From contig PEZS01000001.1 of the NCBI GenBank assembly GCA_002778785.1, positions 21,847 to 85,846 of the forward strand: DNA of 64,000 nt, read 5' to 3'. Of the stretch, positions 45,840 to 54,780 are shown one piece after another; position 1 is the stretch's first letter, and each line of letters opens with the position of its first letter. A model generated the notes under the pieces. That model was not told where the DNA came from. It saw only the letters and a list, made by a program, of their open reading frames with translations, and did not search any database. Both the position numbers and the translations under genes were made by a program. This DNA comes from Bdellovibrionales bacterium CG10_big_fil_rev_8_21_14_0_10_45_34. GTDB lineage: Bacteria; Bdellovibrionota; Bdellovibrionia; Bdellovibrionales; 1-14-0-10-45-34.

Positions 45840-46891
45840 ATTGCCTCTGTTCCTTCGTGAGAATCGCACAATTCTTTTTTTCGCTTATAGTAATACGACT
45901 TAGATATTTTCAACTTATCGATAATGGCGGCATTGTCTCCGCCCAAAAGAGCGAGCGCCCGCTCAAAGAACACTTTTTCCATCCAGTCCAAACTTAGCCG
46001 GTAATATTGAGGGTTAACGTCGGAAGGTATGTGCGGCAAAAGGGTTGCTGGAAGCACGGTCACTTTTCCAGACGCTTGCAATTCACTTAGCATGAGATGC
46101 TCTGGAAGGAGCTGCGGCTTATTCGTTCCTCGAATCAATATGCACGCGCGTTCTATCGTATTCTGAAGCTCCCGGATATTGCCAGGCCAAGAATGTTGTT
46201 CTAATAACCGCTTTGCATCTCTTGAGATCGTGATTCCAGGAATGGAGCGTCTAGCCATGCATTGAGCAAGAAATAATATATCGTCTTGTCGATCGCGGAG
46301 AGGTGGCGACTTCAAAACAATCTGATTTAATCTGAAATATAGGTCTTCACGAAATCGACCTTGAGCCACAAGCTCCTCAAGTTTTTTATTTGTTGCCGCG
46401 ATCACGCGAATGTTTAGCGGAATATTTTTAGTTGATCCAACAGGGGTGACGACCTTCTCTTGCAATACGCGAAGAAGCTTCACTTGCATCTCTGGAGGAA
46501 GCTCACCAATTTCATCCAAAAATATATCTCCGCCGTTTGCCGCGACGAACTTGCCTACCTAATCCTTTACTGCACCCGTAAATGCCCCACGCACATGGCC
46601 AAATAGTTCACTTTCAAAAAGGTTTTGAGAAATAGCTCCGCAGTTCACCGCCACGAACGGGCGAGTGGGATCGTTCTCTTGCAGATTGAGAGTTCTGGCT
46701 ATCAATTCCTTTCCCGTTCCATTTTCGCCGAGGATTAAGACAAAAGCTCTGGTGTTTTTAAACTTCGAAATTTCTGCTCTCAACTTAATAGTTATCGGAG
46801 AAATGCCCATGATCTCGTATCGTGCGGCACTTTTGAAATTGCGTCGCGCGTGCTTACTTCCGACCAGATTGCCAGTTTGCTCTATCAGCAA
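45836..46891 (-). pseudogene. Sigma-54 activator interrupted by an in-frame amber codon
   Basis: AAA+ enhancer-binding protein. The upstream part has Walker A GENGTGKE, the GAFTGA loop in GHVRGAFTGAVKD, then TAG at 46561-46559. Reading straight through the same frame gives VGKFVAANGGDIFLDEIGEL (Walker B), RFREDLYFRLNQIVL (Arg finger) and a Fis-like helix-turn-helix (LKISKSYYYKRKKEL). Only one codon separates the halves from an intact 351-codon protein; a CAG or AAG to TAG change would explain it. No N-terminal sensory domain. A TTG at 46519 could start only a C-terminal fragment. The start is uncertain: 46891, or an ATG at 46810 that avoids overlap with the divergent virB4 gene. Confidence 0.82.
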
Positions 46892-48736
46892 TGGAACCCA
46901 TCCAGGCGTTTACCGTTTAAATCGTACAACCCGGAAGAAGTTCGACAAAGCCTCTTATTTTCCGATGTCGGGATTGACCTTAATGGCTTTGCGATAGGTA
47001 GCACTTATTTTAGAGTTGTTTCGCTAAAATCCCTTCCTGACCAGACTTATTCTACAATGGCATCGACGCTTCGTGCCTTTCCATTTAAATCTCGGCTCTA
47101 TGTGACCGTTCACGTGCCAGATCAAATGAAAGAAATTGAATCGCTTCAAACCCAGCGACGTATTGCCTACTCGATGGTCGCGGGAAAGCGCACGGGAGTG
47201 TCCGACTTAGAAAGCAACGCGAAGTTTCAAGATCTTGAATCTCTTTTGGAGCAGATGATCGCTCAAGGTCAAAAGGTGTTTCAGGTATCGGTAAACGTAT
47301 TGCTGCAAAGTGAAAGTGAGTCTGAGCTAGAAATACAACTTGATACGGTTCTTTCAAAGTTTCGAGAGTTGGCAGGTGCGGAAGGATTAACAGAAACTCT
47401 AGCGGCCTTTGACATATTTTCCCAAGTAGCTCTTCCAAACGCGCGTTCCAAAGAGCGATCAAAGAAAATTAAAACCGGAAACCTTTGTGATTTGCTTCCG
47501 CTCTACGGAGCTTGGCCCGGTCACTCACAGCCGAGTATTTTACTTAAGTCTCGTTCTGGAAGCATATTGACCTTCAATCCCTTTGATTCCTCGATGTCGA
47601 ACAGCAATCAGCTAATTTCCGGCGCCAGCGGCTCCGGCAAATCGGTGATGGTGAATATTTTGATTCTGCAAATGCTGAAGGAAAACCCGAAAGTATTCTT
47701 TATTGATATTGGCGGATCGTATCGCAAATTAGCAGAGAACCTTGGAGGCCAGTATGTCGATTTGGGAGTTAACGACCATTTGTCGATCAATCCGTTCGAC
47801 TTACTTGCCGGTGAAACCAAGCCTTCATCCCACAAAATTAAGTTTTTGGTGGGTCTTATTGAGTTGATGACAAAGGAAGATGGTGTTGACCGGCTCCCTC
47901 GACTCATTCGAGCTGAGATTGAAGACGCGATTCAGACCGTCTATGCTAGCAAGACAAAGCCACGTCTTTCAGACCTTCGAGACCTTCTTATCGCACATCC
48001 AGACCAAAGCATTCGCACTTACGGCAAAATTTTGGGCCCTTGGTGCGGAAACACACCTTACGGAAAGTTTTTAGATCGGGAGACTACGATAAGTTTGACT
48101 AGCGACGTAATTGCTTTCGATCTCAAGAACCTGGAGTCTTTCGCGGACCTCCAAAACATATGTCTGTATGTAATCACTGATCTTGTTTGGAGAGAAGTTC
48201 AGAAAGATCGCTCGAAGATGAAATTTATTGTTTTCGACGAATGCTGGAAACTCCTCAAAGACGAAGCGGGTCTCGTTTTTATCGAGGAGATCTTCAGAAC
48301 GGTTCGAAAATATAACTGTTCTGCAATTGCGATTAGCCAAGATCTCTTGGATTTTTTGAATTCAAAAATTTCATCCGCGTTGTTACCAAACTGCGCGATG
48401 AAATGGATTCTCATGCAAAGTCAGAATGACTTTGCCAAAATGCAGGAAGCTCTTGGGCTTAATGAGAATGAGCTGCAGTTGATTCAGTCGTTACGACAGC
48501 AAAAGGGCGAATATTCAGAAGCCTTTTTAATCGCTGGGCAAGAACGCCATACAGTTGCAGTCATAGAGCCGACACCGCTCGAATTGTGGATTGCCACGAC
48601 TGATCCGAAGGATCTTTCCGCGCTCGAAGTCTTTAAGGTTGAGAATCCAACGCTTTCGCATTTCGATTGCTTAAGATCTCTATCGAAAAAATATCCAAGA
48701 GGCATCGCGGCCCACCAGCAAGCGGTGAAAAAATGA
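46850..48736 (+). CDS. virB4: VirB4/TraC-type conjugation ATPase
   Basis: Hexameric ATPase powering type IV secretion assembly and substrate transfer, on the inner membrane face. 628 aa from a GTG with no clear ribosome site; the frame is open further upstream. Walker A GASGSGKSVMV is near 257 and Walker B FIVFDECWKLLKDE near 459, followed by AIAISQDLLDFL and LMQSQNDFAKM, typical of VirB4. The N-terminal domain (YNPEEVRQSLLFSDVGIDL) is TraC-like. It overlaps the 5' end of the divergent sigma-54 activator frame by 42 bp. ATGA overlap with the next gene. Confidence 0.9.
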   Translation: MLTSDQIASLLYQQWNPSRRLPFKSYNPEEVRQSLLFSDVGIDLNGFAIGSTYFRVVSLKSLPDQTYSTMASTLRAFPFKSRLYVTVHVPDQMKEIESLQTQRRIAYSMVAGKRTGVSDLESNAKFQDLESLLEQMIAQGQKVFQVSVNVLLQSESESELEIQLDTVLSKFRELAGAEGLTETLAAFDIFSQVALPNARSKERSKKIKTGNLCDLLPLYGAWPGHSQPSILLKSRSGSILTFNPFDSSMSNSNQLISGASGSGKSVMVNILILQMLKENPKVFFIDIGGSYRKLAENLGGQYVDLGVNDHLSINPFDLLAGETKPSSHKIKFLVGLIELMTKEDGVDRLPRLIRAEIEDAIQTVYASKTKPRLSDLRDLLIAHPDQSIRTYGKILGPWCGNTPYGKFLDRETTISLTSDVIAFDLKNLESFADLQNICLYVITDLVWREVQKDRSKMKFIVFDECWKLLKDEAGLVFIEEIFRTVRKYNCSAIAISQDLLDFLNSKISSALLPNCAMKWILMQSQNDFAKMQEALGLNENELQLIQSLRQQKGEYSEAFLIAGQERHTVAVIEPTPLELWIATTDPKDLSALEVFKVENPTLSHFDCLRSLSKKYPRGIAAHQQAVKK

Positions 48737-49419
48737 AAAAATTTGTAGTTAGAGTAGTTTTGCTTCAATTCTTATTAATGCCATCAGCTCGGGCCGACAT
48801 GTTCGGCGGTGATCTTGTGATACTGGCCCAAATTTTATCGAACGCCGTTCAGCAACTGGTTCAACTCAAAAATATTCTTGAAAATGGTAAGGACAATTTG
48901 GATCTCATTAAGGATATCAATCGTGGTATCAATGACTCCCTCAATCTAATTAAAACGATAAGCCCGAATACTGATCCTGGGCTCTACAAAGAATGGGAAA
49001 AAGTCTCTCAGGCCCTTTCGGAATTAGAAAGGCTCTATGGAGTTCCAGTCGAATCTCACGACCGGAAAGTTCAGGATGATACGGACAAGAGCGTTGCCGA
49101 GGCTATCGCCTTTAATAACTCAATCTACAAATATACAAAAACAATCGACGACATCGGCGAGATTATCAAAGATCAGAGCCACGCGGTTTCACCTGGTGGT
49201 GCTGCTAAATTAACTGCGCAGGCATTAGGTGTTTTGATTCATATTCAAAACGAGGGACTTCGGGCGCAAGCTACCGGACTGAAACTTCAAGCTCAGGCAA
49301 TGATGGTCCAAAATCGTAAGGACAAGGATCAAACCCGTCAAATGGTTGCGACCGCCGAAAGTCTTCAGCAGGCCCTCGGCACGCAGAAGCCGAAGTTTAC
49401 CTTACCTCGGTTCGAATAA
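48733..49419 (+). CDS. VirB5/TrbJ-like conjugal transfer protein
   Basis: 228 aa from the ATG at 48733, which overlaps the virB4 stop. A signal peptide (MKKFVVRVVLLQFLLMPSARA) is followed by DMFGGDLVILAQILSNAVQQ and a helical body ending in LRAQATGLKLQAQAMMVQN. Exported, helical proteins next to VirB4 and VirB6 with a long coiled-coil body are the VirB5/TrbJ minor pilus component. The family call rests on this organisation rather than a hard motif. Confidence 0.7.
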   Translation: MKKFVVRVVLLQFLLMPSARADMFGGDLVILAQILSNAVQQLVQLKNILENGKDNLDLIKDINRGINDSLNLIKTISPNTDPGLYKEWEKVSQALSELERLYGVPVESHDRKVQDDTDKSVAEAIAFNNSIYKYTKTIDDIGEIIKDQSHAVSPGGAAKLTAQALGVLIHIQNEGLRAQATGLKLQAQAMMVQNRKDKDQTRQMVATAESLQQALGTQKPKFTLPRFE

Positions 49420-49455
49420 ATCTCATTAGTCTTAGCATTCTAAAAAAGTAGGTTT

Positions 49456-50403
49456 ATGGATATTTCCTGGGTTTCAGCCGAAGCGAAGCAGATTCACACG
49501 TTCTTTGTTTCCATTTTCTATCTCGTTGCAACAGTGCTCATTTTGCTTGGCGTGGTGATCGAGTATTTCAAGATTCCACTTGGCAATATGCCTGCATTTT
49601 CACAGCTCATTGGACGAGCGTTGATCGCGACAATTCTTTTAGTTGCATACCCGGAAATCTCAAATACCATTTGCGCGCTTGCCGACGCAATTGCGGAACG
49701 TCTTGGTGATGTGAATAACTACAGCAATGTTTTATCAACAGCCGGTGAAGCTTTGAAACAGCACTCTTGGTCCTGGACTTCAATCGGCGATTCGCTGCTC
49801 TCCGTCGTATCTTACCTCGCCTATTTCATTTTATACATCACGGTCTATTTTTTCGATGCAGCCATTATTTACTGTCTTGTTCTTCTTTATATATTTTCAC
49901 CAATCATGATCGTCTTTTTTATTCTTCCGCAAACTGCCGGGCTCACAAGCGGTCTATTTAGGGCCTTATGTGAGATAGCAACTTGGAAAATAGTTTGGTG
50001 TGTTCTTGGGACTCTGCTCTGGAGTACGGCGCTGAATAGTTTTAAACACTCAGGTGAGAGCAATTTTATTACGCTTCTCGCTCTCACCCTGATGCTGACA
50101 TTCTCCATTATTCTAACGCCAATTGTAGCCAAACAACTCATATCTGGTGCCCTGTCCTCAGTAGCGAGCCAAACCGCTGGTCTCGCGGCAAACGCAATGA
50201 CGGCGGGAGCCCTTTCAACCGGATTTATAGCTGGTGCCTCTAGAAAATTTTCGAAAAAAGCGTTCGTCGGTACGGCTCGAATGGCCGCTAAAGCCGCAAA
50301 AGATACGGCGAAGACTGTGAGGAAAACTCGGAATCGATTTTCTCAGAAAATGACCAACAACAATATTCCCGAAGATCCAATGAACGACTGTCCTCAAGCC
50401 TAA
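49456..50403 (+). CDS. VirB6/TrbL-like polytopic channel protein
   Basis: 315 aa with about six hydrophobic helices (from FFVSIFYLVATVLILLGVVI to LLALTLMLTFSIILTPIVAK) and a basic cytosolic tail of 70 residues (RKFSKKAFVG, KAAKDTAKTVRKTRNR). The arrangement matches VirB6/TrbL, the inner-membrane translocation channel component. It lies 36 bp after the VirB5-like gene and 41 bp before the VirB8-like gene. Confidence 0.75.
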   Translation: MDISWVSAEAKQIHTFFVSIFYLVATVLILLGVVIEYFKIPLGNMPAFSQLIGRALIATILLVAYPEISNTICALADAIAERLGDVNNYSNVLSTAGEALKQHSWSWTSIGDSLLSVVSYLAYFILYITVYFFDAAIIYCLVLLYIFSPIMIVFFILPQTAGLTSGLFRALCEIATWKIVWCVLGTLLWSTALNSFKHSGESNFITLLALTLMLTFSIILTPIVAKQLISGALSSVASQTAGLAANAMTAGALSTGFIAGASRKFSKKAFVGTARMAAKAAKDTAKTVRKTRNRFSQKMTNNNIPEDPMNDCPQA

Positions 50404-50444
50404 TTATCAAAAGAGACGCATAAAAATATTTAGAGGGAGTTCTT

Positions 50445-50981
50445 ATGAAGTTTTCATCGGCGTGGGCGCGAATCGCTGCGCTAAATGTTACGCTTAAACT
50501 GGCAACTGTCACGTTGGCCGCAATCGTTCTTGTTCAAATGGTGATTCTACTTCAGTTGGCGCTACGAAATCCTATAGTAGTTGAACGAGGATGTTTTTCC
50601 AGAGTGCTTCCTGCCCGCGCGGCGGGGGTAACGTCGGAGGAGATTAGCGCGTTTATTAACGAAGCTATTCCTATGCGTTTTGATACAAACTTGGTTCCTA
50701 AGGAAGGGTATCTTGCAATATCCGAGACGATAAGTCGCGAAAAGGAACAATCTGCGCTCAAACAGCGGCAGATCTCCCAGCGAGTATTGATTTCCGAAGC
50801 TAAGGTTGACGGCCAAAATGTTCAAGTAGCAATCGACCGCGTGATGTCTGTCGGCAAGGTGAAGTCAATTTTGCCACTTGTCTTAAAAGTTGAAGTTCAG
50901 ACAACCAATCGAAGTGAGTCAAACCCATACGGCTTAATTCTCAGTTCCCTTAGTGCAATTGAAGATAAGGAGGCAAAGTGA
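50445..50981 (+). CDS. VirB8/TraE-like inner-membrane scaffold
   Basis: 178 aa with GGGAG upstream. One N-terminal membrane helix (LATVTLAAIVLVQMVILLQL) is followed by a periplasmic domain with NPIVVERGC, SAFINEAIPMRFDT and a beta-rich end (VQVAIDRVMSVGKVKSILP). This single-pass bitopic layout and the position between VirB6 and VirB9/10 fit TraE/VirB8. ATGA-like overlap with the next gene (50978). Confidence 0.65.
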   Translation: MKFSSAWARIAALNVTLKLATVTLAAIVLVQMVILLQLALRNPIVVERGCFSRVLPARAAGVTSEEISAFINEAIPMRFDTNLVPKEGYLAISETISREKEQSALKQRQISQRVLISEAKVDGQNVQVAIDRVMSVGKVKSILPLVLKVEVQTTNRSESNPYGLILSSLSAIEDKEAK

Positions 50982-51349
50982 TTACATCGCTGATTTTTCT
51001 TTTCCTCAGTTTCATTGCTCCAGTTTGGGCAAACTCGGTAAAGACAGTGAGGCTTTGCGAAAAAGGTGTTCTTACCGCCTATGTGTCGCCGAGGGGAACC
51101 GTTCTTGATTTTCCGACCGAGCCAGAAAAGGTTGTGCTCGGTTCGAAAAACACGTTTTCAATTGAATACATTAGAAGTGATTTGACGATCTCGCCGTTGT
51201 CTCTTCAGGCTCGGTCGAACTTATTCGTTTATGTTCAAGGCCGACGCTTTGTCATTGATCTCATCACGTCTCAAGCAAATGGCGCCGCCACTTATTATAT
51301 TCGCGATTGCGTCGAAGATCGCGTGAAAGTAAAAAAAAGTGGAAAATAG
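50978..51349 (+). CDS. Short VirB9/TraK-like periplasmic protein
   Basis: A 123-aa exported beta-rich protein (signal ITSLIFLFLSFIAPVWANS). The position directly before VirB10 and the body TAYVSPRGTVLDFPTEPEKV, then FVYVQGRRFVIDLIT, suggest the N-terminal domain of VirB9/TraK. It is much shorter than a full VirB9 (about 270 aa) and lacks the C-terminal outer-membrane complex domain. Overlaps the VirB10 gene by 11 bp. Confidence 0.55.
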   Translation: MITSLIFLFLSFIAPVWANSVKTVRLCEKGVLTAYVSPRGTVLDFPTEPEKVVLGSKNTFSIEYIRSDLTISPLSLQARSNLFVYVQGRRFVIDLITSQANGAATYYIRDCVEDRVKVKKSGK

Positions 51350-52223
51350 CGAACAATCAGTAGAGATAGTTCAGGACCCTCATGTCGGAAACCGCTTCGG
51401 GTTTCAACATGACCGTGCGTCCATTCCTAAACATAGAATCGTATTCTGCATTTGTGCGACATTAGCATGCGTCATAATCGTCATGTTATTTCAAGGACCA
51501 GCACAACCGAACGTGGACGACATAAAAGAAATTCGCGCGCCTGATCCAGGTCAACTGACAGATCAGACAAATAAAATTCATTTTGATGACTACTCCGCCG
51601 AGTCTGAAAGTGCTTCGCTAAAACAAAAAGCTCAAGTCCGCAGGGTTACTGTTTCTAAACTTCCCGGACTTCAGAAGTTCGAACGATCTCGTGGAAAAGC
51701 AATTCCGCCAGGGATGACGTTAAAAGCTATTCTCGTAAATGGTGCCTCCAACGGAACCGTTAAAGTTGAAGTGACTGAATCACTCCTGTTGCAAGGCGAG
51801 ACACTCGTTCCCGAAGGCGCCGTTCTCATCGGCGTCGGGCAATCAACCGAAGACCGTTTATTCATCCGTTTCAATACCCTCGTCTTTAAAGATGGAACCA
51901 CTGAGAACGTTCAAGCTCAAGCTATTGATACTGATGATCGGATTGCTGGTCTTAAGGGTTCTCGCATTGGCAGATATGCAATTAAGTATGGTGCGGCTGT
52001 CGGACTTAACTTTGCGGGAGGTCTGGCTCAAGGGCTTCAAGAAAAGGAAGTCATTAATCAACAGGCAGTAACGAAAACCGACACGAAGAATGCGCTCTTG
52101 AACGGAGCGAGCCGGGCAACTCTTGAGATGGCGAATGAAACGATGACGAACTTGAGAAATCAAACGCCAGTGATCGAGGTCAAAGCAGGTAAAGAAGTCA
52201 TCGTCATGTTCGAAGGCACGTAA
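51339..52223 (+). CDS. VirB10/TrbI-like conjugation protein
   Basis: 294 aa from a GTG inside the previous gene. An inner-membrane helix (IVFCICATLACVIIVMLF) is followed by a linker and the TrbI/VirB10 beta-barrel domain: IPPGMTLKAILVNGASNGTV, LVPEGAVLIGVGQS, and GSRIGRYAIKYGAAVGLNFA. VirB10 bridges both membranes in the core complex. It is compact compared with the 380-430 aa usual, mainly because the proline-rich linker is short. Confidence 0.82.
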   Translation: MENSEQSVEIVQDPHVGNRFGFQHDRASIPKHRIVFCICATLACVIIVMLFQGPAQPNVDDIKEIRAPDPGQLTDQTNKIHFDDYSAESESASLKQKAQVRRVTVSKLPGLQKFERSRGKAIPPGMTLKAILVNGASNGTVKVEVTESLLLQGETLVPEGAVLIGVGQSTEDRLFIRFNTLVFKDGTTENVQAQAIDTDDRIAGLKGSRIGRYAIKYGAAVGLNFAGGLAQGLQEKEVINQQAVTKTDTKNALLNGASRATLEMANETMTNLRNQTPVIEVKAGKEVIVMFEGT

Positions 52224-52272
52224 AAGATTACTCCAACCATAAGTCGCATATTCATATCACCAAAGGATACAA

Positions 52273-53730
52273 ATGCAAAAGCCTGATAATTTTGAAGTAC
52301 GAATTAATATCTTTGCAAAGAACGTTAGACTCTTACTTTCGCCTATTGAAGAACTCGCAGTTGGTATTAGAGCTAACACAGTTCCCTGGGATATTTGCGC
52401 GGGTTGGACATTTTTTGCAATGATCGTCATTGTCTTTAAAATCGACTACCTATTTCTCTCTTTTGTAGGTCTGAGAAATTTGTACCCCTACCATCCGCTG
52501 TTGTATCGGATCTATGCGTTCTGCTTTCTCTCCTCCGCCTTTTGGATCTGGGCATGGGCACAAGTAAAGCGAAAAAGAGATAAACTTTCCGTCTTAACTG
52601 ACGCATTTAAAAACGCGGGACTCCAATCGCGAATCGGTAGGATACCTCAGTTTATCGCCGACTACGCACTTGATCCGACAATTCGGAAAATGCGCGTGAC
52701 GAATGCCGGGTTCCCACTGATGAAGTTCGCAGAGCAAAGCAAATTTCTTGAATCCGAGCTTGGAATTTTTATTGATGAAATAAAAGAAGATCGAGAGAAA
52801 CGAGCAATTGACCTTATTTACTCGCACTATCCGATGGTGACCGAGGTCAAATATTCGCCGACTATAACTAAAAGGCCGTTGGAGTTTCTCGTAGGCCAAA
52901 CTCGTGCTCAAAATGTCTTTGCGTCATTTCGAAACTTTCCGCACATTTTGGTGGCTGGTCAGACCGGCGGCGGTAAATCCACTTTTCTAAGGCAACTCAT
53001 CGTTCATACCTATCTAAATGCAAAGTCTTCAAGATTTTTGCTGATTGATCTCAAGGGCGGCTTAGAGTTTTCAATTTTCGAAAACTACAGTCCATTCACC
53101 GTGGTGCCGAATGTCCGTGCGGCAGTCAAAGAACTTAAGACCATGAACAAAATGTTAGAGGACCGAATGAAGGTCCTTAAAGAAAATAAATGTAAGGACG
53201 TGGATGCCTTTATGAGAAAGAAAGACAAAGCCGAAAACAAAGTGAGTCTTGATCGTCAATTTGTAGTTGTGGACGAAGCGGCTGAAATGTTTCTTGCTGG
53301 ACATCATGCAAAAGCAAACGAAATTCAAGAAGCTCGCGCAATCTTAAGTCGTATAGCACGTCAAGGTCGGGCTGTTGGGGTCCATCTTATCGTTGCGACC
53401 CAACGACCTGATAGCAAATCCCTTGATCCTCAGGTTAAAGCAAATTTGCCAGGAGTTATCTGTTTTCAGATGATTAACGATGCGTCCAGTATAGCTGTCT
53501 TAGGAAACGGAAGAGCAACAGATCTTCCTAAGGTTCCCGGCAGAGCAATTTGGAAAAACGGAATTGAAATGCTTGAAGTGCAAACACCTTTTTTGAGTGA
53601 AGACGACGCGACAAAGCTTTTAGGTGAGCCGGATAAAAAGGAAATAAAAACAGATGAGAGTCCCGACGTAAACCCAGTTGAGTCAGCGCAAGTGCCTAAC
53701 AAAGAAGATTATAGAAATCCGGAGGAGTGA
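52273..53730 (+). CDS. FtsK/SpoIIIE-like coupling ATPase
   Basis: 485 aa. Two membrane helices near 45-60 and 85-100, then a P-loop ATPase with Walker A AGQTGGGKSTFLR near 228 and Walker B FVVVDEAAEMF near 330, plus RIARQGRAVGVHLIVATQRP and QVKANLPGVICFQM, which are FtsK/HerA translocase motifs rather than VirD4. FtsK-like couplers are known from actinobacterial and Gram-positive elements (for example TcpA/ConQ types). It ends in a ribosome site for the next gene, so translation is coupled. Confidence 0.85.
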   Translation: MQKPDNFEVRINIFAKNVRLLLSPIEELAVGIRANTVPWDICAGWTFFAMIVIVFKIDYLFLSFVGLRNLYPYHPLLYRIYAFCFLSSAFWIWAWAQVKRKRDKLSVLTDAFKNAGLQSRIGRIPQFIADYALDPTIRKMRVTNAGFPLMKFAEQSKFLESELGIFIDEIKEDREKRAIDLIYSHYPMVTEVKYSPTITKRPLEFLVGQTRAQNVFASFRNFPHILVAGQTGGGKSTFLRQLIVHTYLNAKSSRFLLIDLKGGLEFSIFENYSPFTVVPNVRAAVKELKTMNKMLEDRMKVLKENKCKDVDAFMRKKDKAENKVSLDRQFVVVDEAAEMFLAGHHAKANEIQEARAILSRIARQGRAVGVHLIVATQRPDSKSLDPQVKANLPGVICFQMINDASSIAVLGNGRATDLPKVPGRAIWKNGIEMLEVQTPFLSEDDATKLLGEPDKKEIKTDESPDVNPVESAQVPNKEDYRNPEE

Positions 53731-53732
53731 AC

Positions 53733-54620
53733 TTGGATAAAATAGCACGTCAAAGACGACCGAAGTGCAATCTCGTAGACCGAGACGATGACATTTTTCA
53801 TTTTCTATGGAAGTGGAAGTGCGCCTCGACATCCACGCTAGCTCGAAAATTTTTTAAGAATGGAAGTCGTGACGCCGCATACAAGAGGCTCGTTCTGTTG
53901 CATAGGGATAAGTATATTGATATCGAAGTAATCGAAAAGAATAAGTATGCTTTGGTTTGGACGCTGAGGGAAAAAGGTTACCTTCATATAGAGCAAAGAA
54001 TTAAAAATTTAGCGGTGTCAGGGTTCGCCTCTGAGTCTTTGTTTCACGATCATTTGGTGTCAGCATTTCATCTCGGAGAGTGGCTTAAGTATCCTCCCGA
54101 ATTCACCAGAGTGTTCACCGAACAACAACTACGTCGGGTGGCTCCAGACAACTGGCCCGACTGGCTGCCTCATTCTCAAGAACATCGACCCGACGGCTAC
54201 TCGATGTATTTCGTCGGAACAAAACAAGTTGTTGTGGCCTTCGAGGTCGAGTTGAATGTGAAAGCTCATGCCAGGTACGATACAGTAGTTGAGTTCTATG
54301 ATAACAAAAAAAATATTAGCTTTGTATTTTGGCTCGTAGAATCGAAAAGTGACTTGGCTTCAATTAAAAAAGCTTTTCAAAGCTTTGGCGTTCGAGACTG
54401 GTCCAAGCATCACTTTATTTATCTCGATGATTTTAGAAAAAATGGTTGGGATGCTAAGTTCGTCGAAGGGAAACATCATAGAACCACGCCTGCCAAATTT
54501 CTAAATCCGAACGGGGTCTCCAGACTCTCTCTAGAGTCTCCAGTACGGGAGACAGGCCACTTATTAAATCTTGAAAAAAAGCCAATGAACTTAAGCCCTT
54601 CCGTCGATATCAAAAAATAG
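53733..54620 (+). CDS. Replication-relaxation (Replic_Relax)-family protein
   Basis: 295 aa. I prefer the TTG at 53733 (GGAGG seven bases upstream) over the GTG at 53727, which would sit on the ribosome site. An N-terminal winged helix (FHFLWKWKCASTSTLARKFF) is followed by a domain with EHRPDGYSMYF and VAFEVELNVKAHARYD, the conserved acidic/Lys core of Replic_Relax proteins, which accompany FtsK-like couplers on mobile elements. It may contact the origin and recruit the coupler. No catalytic relaxase motif (HUH) is visible. Confidence 0.68.
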   Translation: MDKIARQRRPKCNLVDRDDDIFHFLWKWKCASTSTLARKFFKNGSRDAAYKRLVLLHRDKYIDIEVIEKNKYALVWTLREKGYLHIEQRIKNLAVSGFASESLFHDHLVSAFHLGEWLKYPPEFTRVFTEQQLRRVAPDNWPDWLPHSQEHRPDGYSMYFVGTKQVVVAFEVELNVKAHARYDTVVEFYDNKKNISFVFWLVESKSDLASIKKAFQSFGVRDWSKHHFIYLDDFRKNGWDAKFVEGKHHRTTPAKFLNPNGVSRLSLESPVRETGHLLNLEKKPMNLSPSVDIKK

Positions 54621-54639
54621 CAAATTGCCGACAGAGTAG

Positions 54640-54760
54640 CGATTCAAATCGCTTCCCACATTTGTCCGCAACCGCACTCCCGTCTCCATACCACTCCCAT
54701 CTGCTCCACTCTCCGAACCCCCATGCACCTCGCGCAAAATCCAAGTCCCAAACATAATTT
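54640..54760. other. C-rich, G-poor intergenic stretch
   Basis: Between the Replic_Relax-like gene and the glycine-zipper lipoprotein gene the plus strand is strongly pyrimidine/C-rich with few G (for example CGCACTCCCGTCTCCATACC). No ORF or hairpin is clear. Base composition unlike its neighbours could mark a structural or protein-binding site such as an origin of transfer, but this is speculation. Confidence 0.3.
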
Positions 54761-54780
54761 AAAGAAAGGATTTATCTTTT

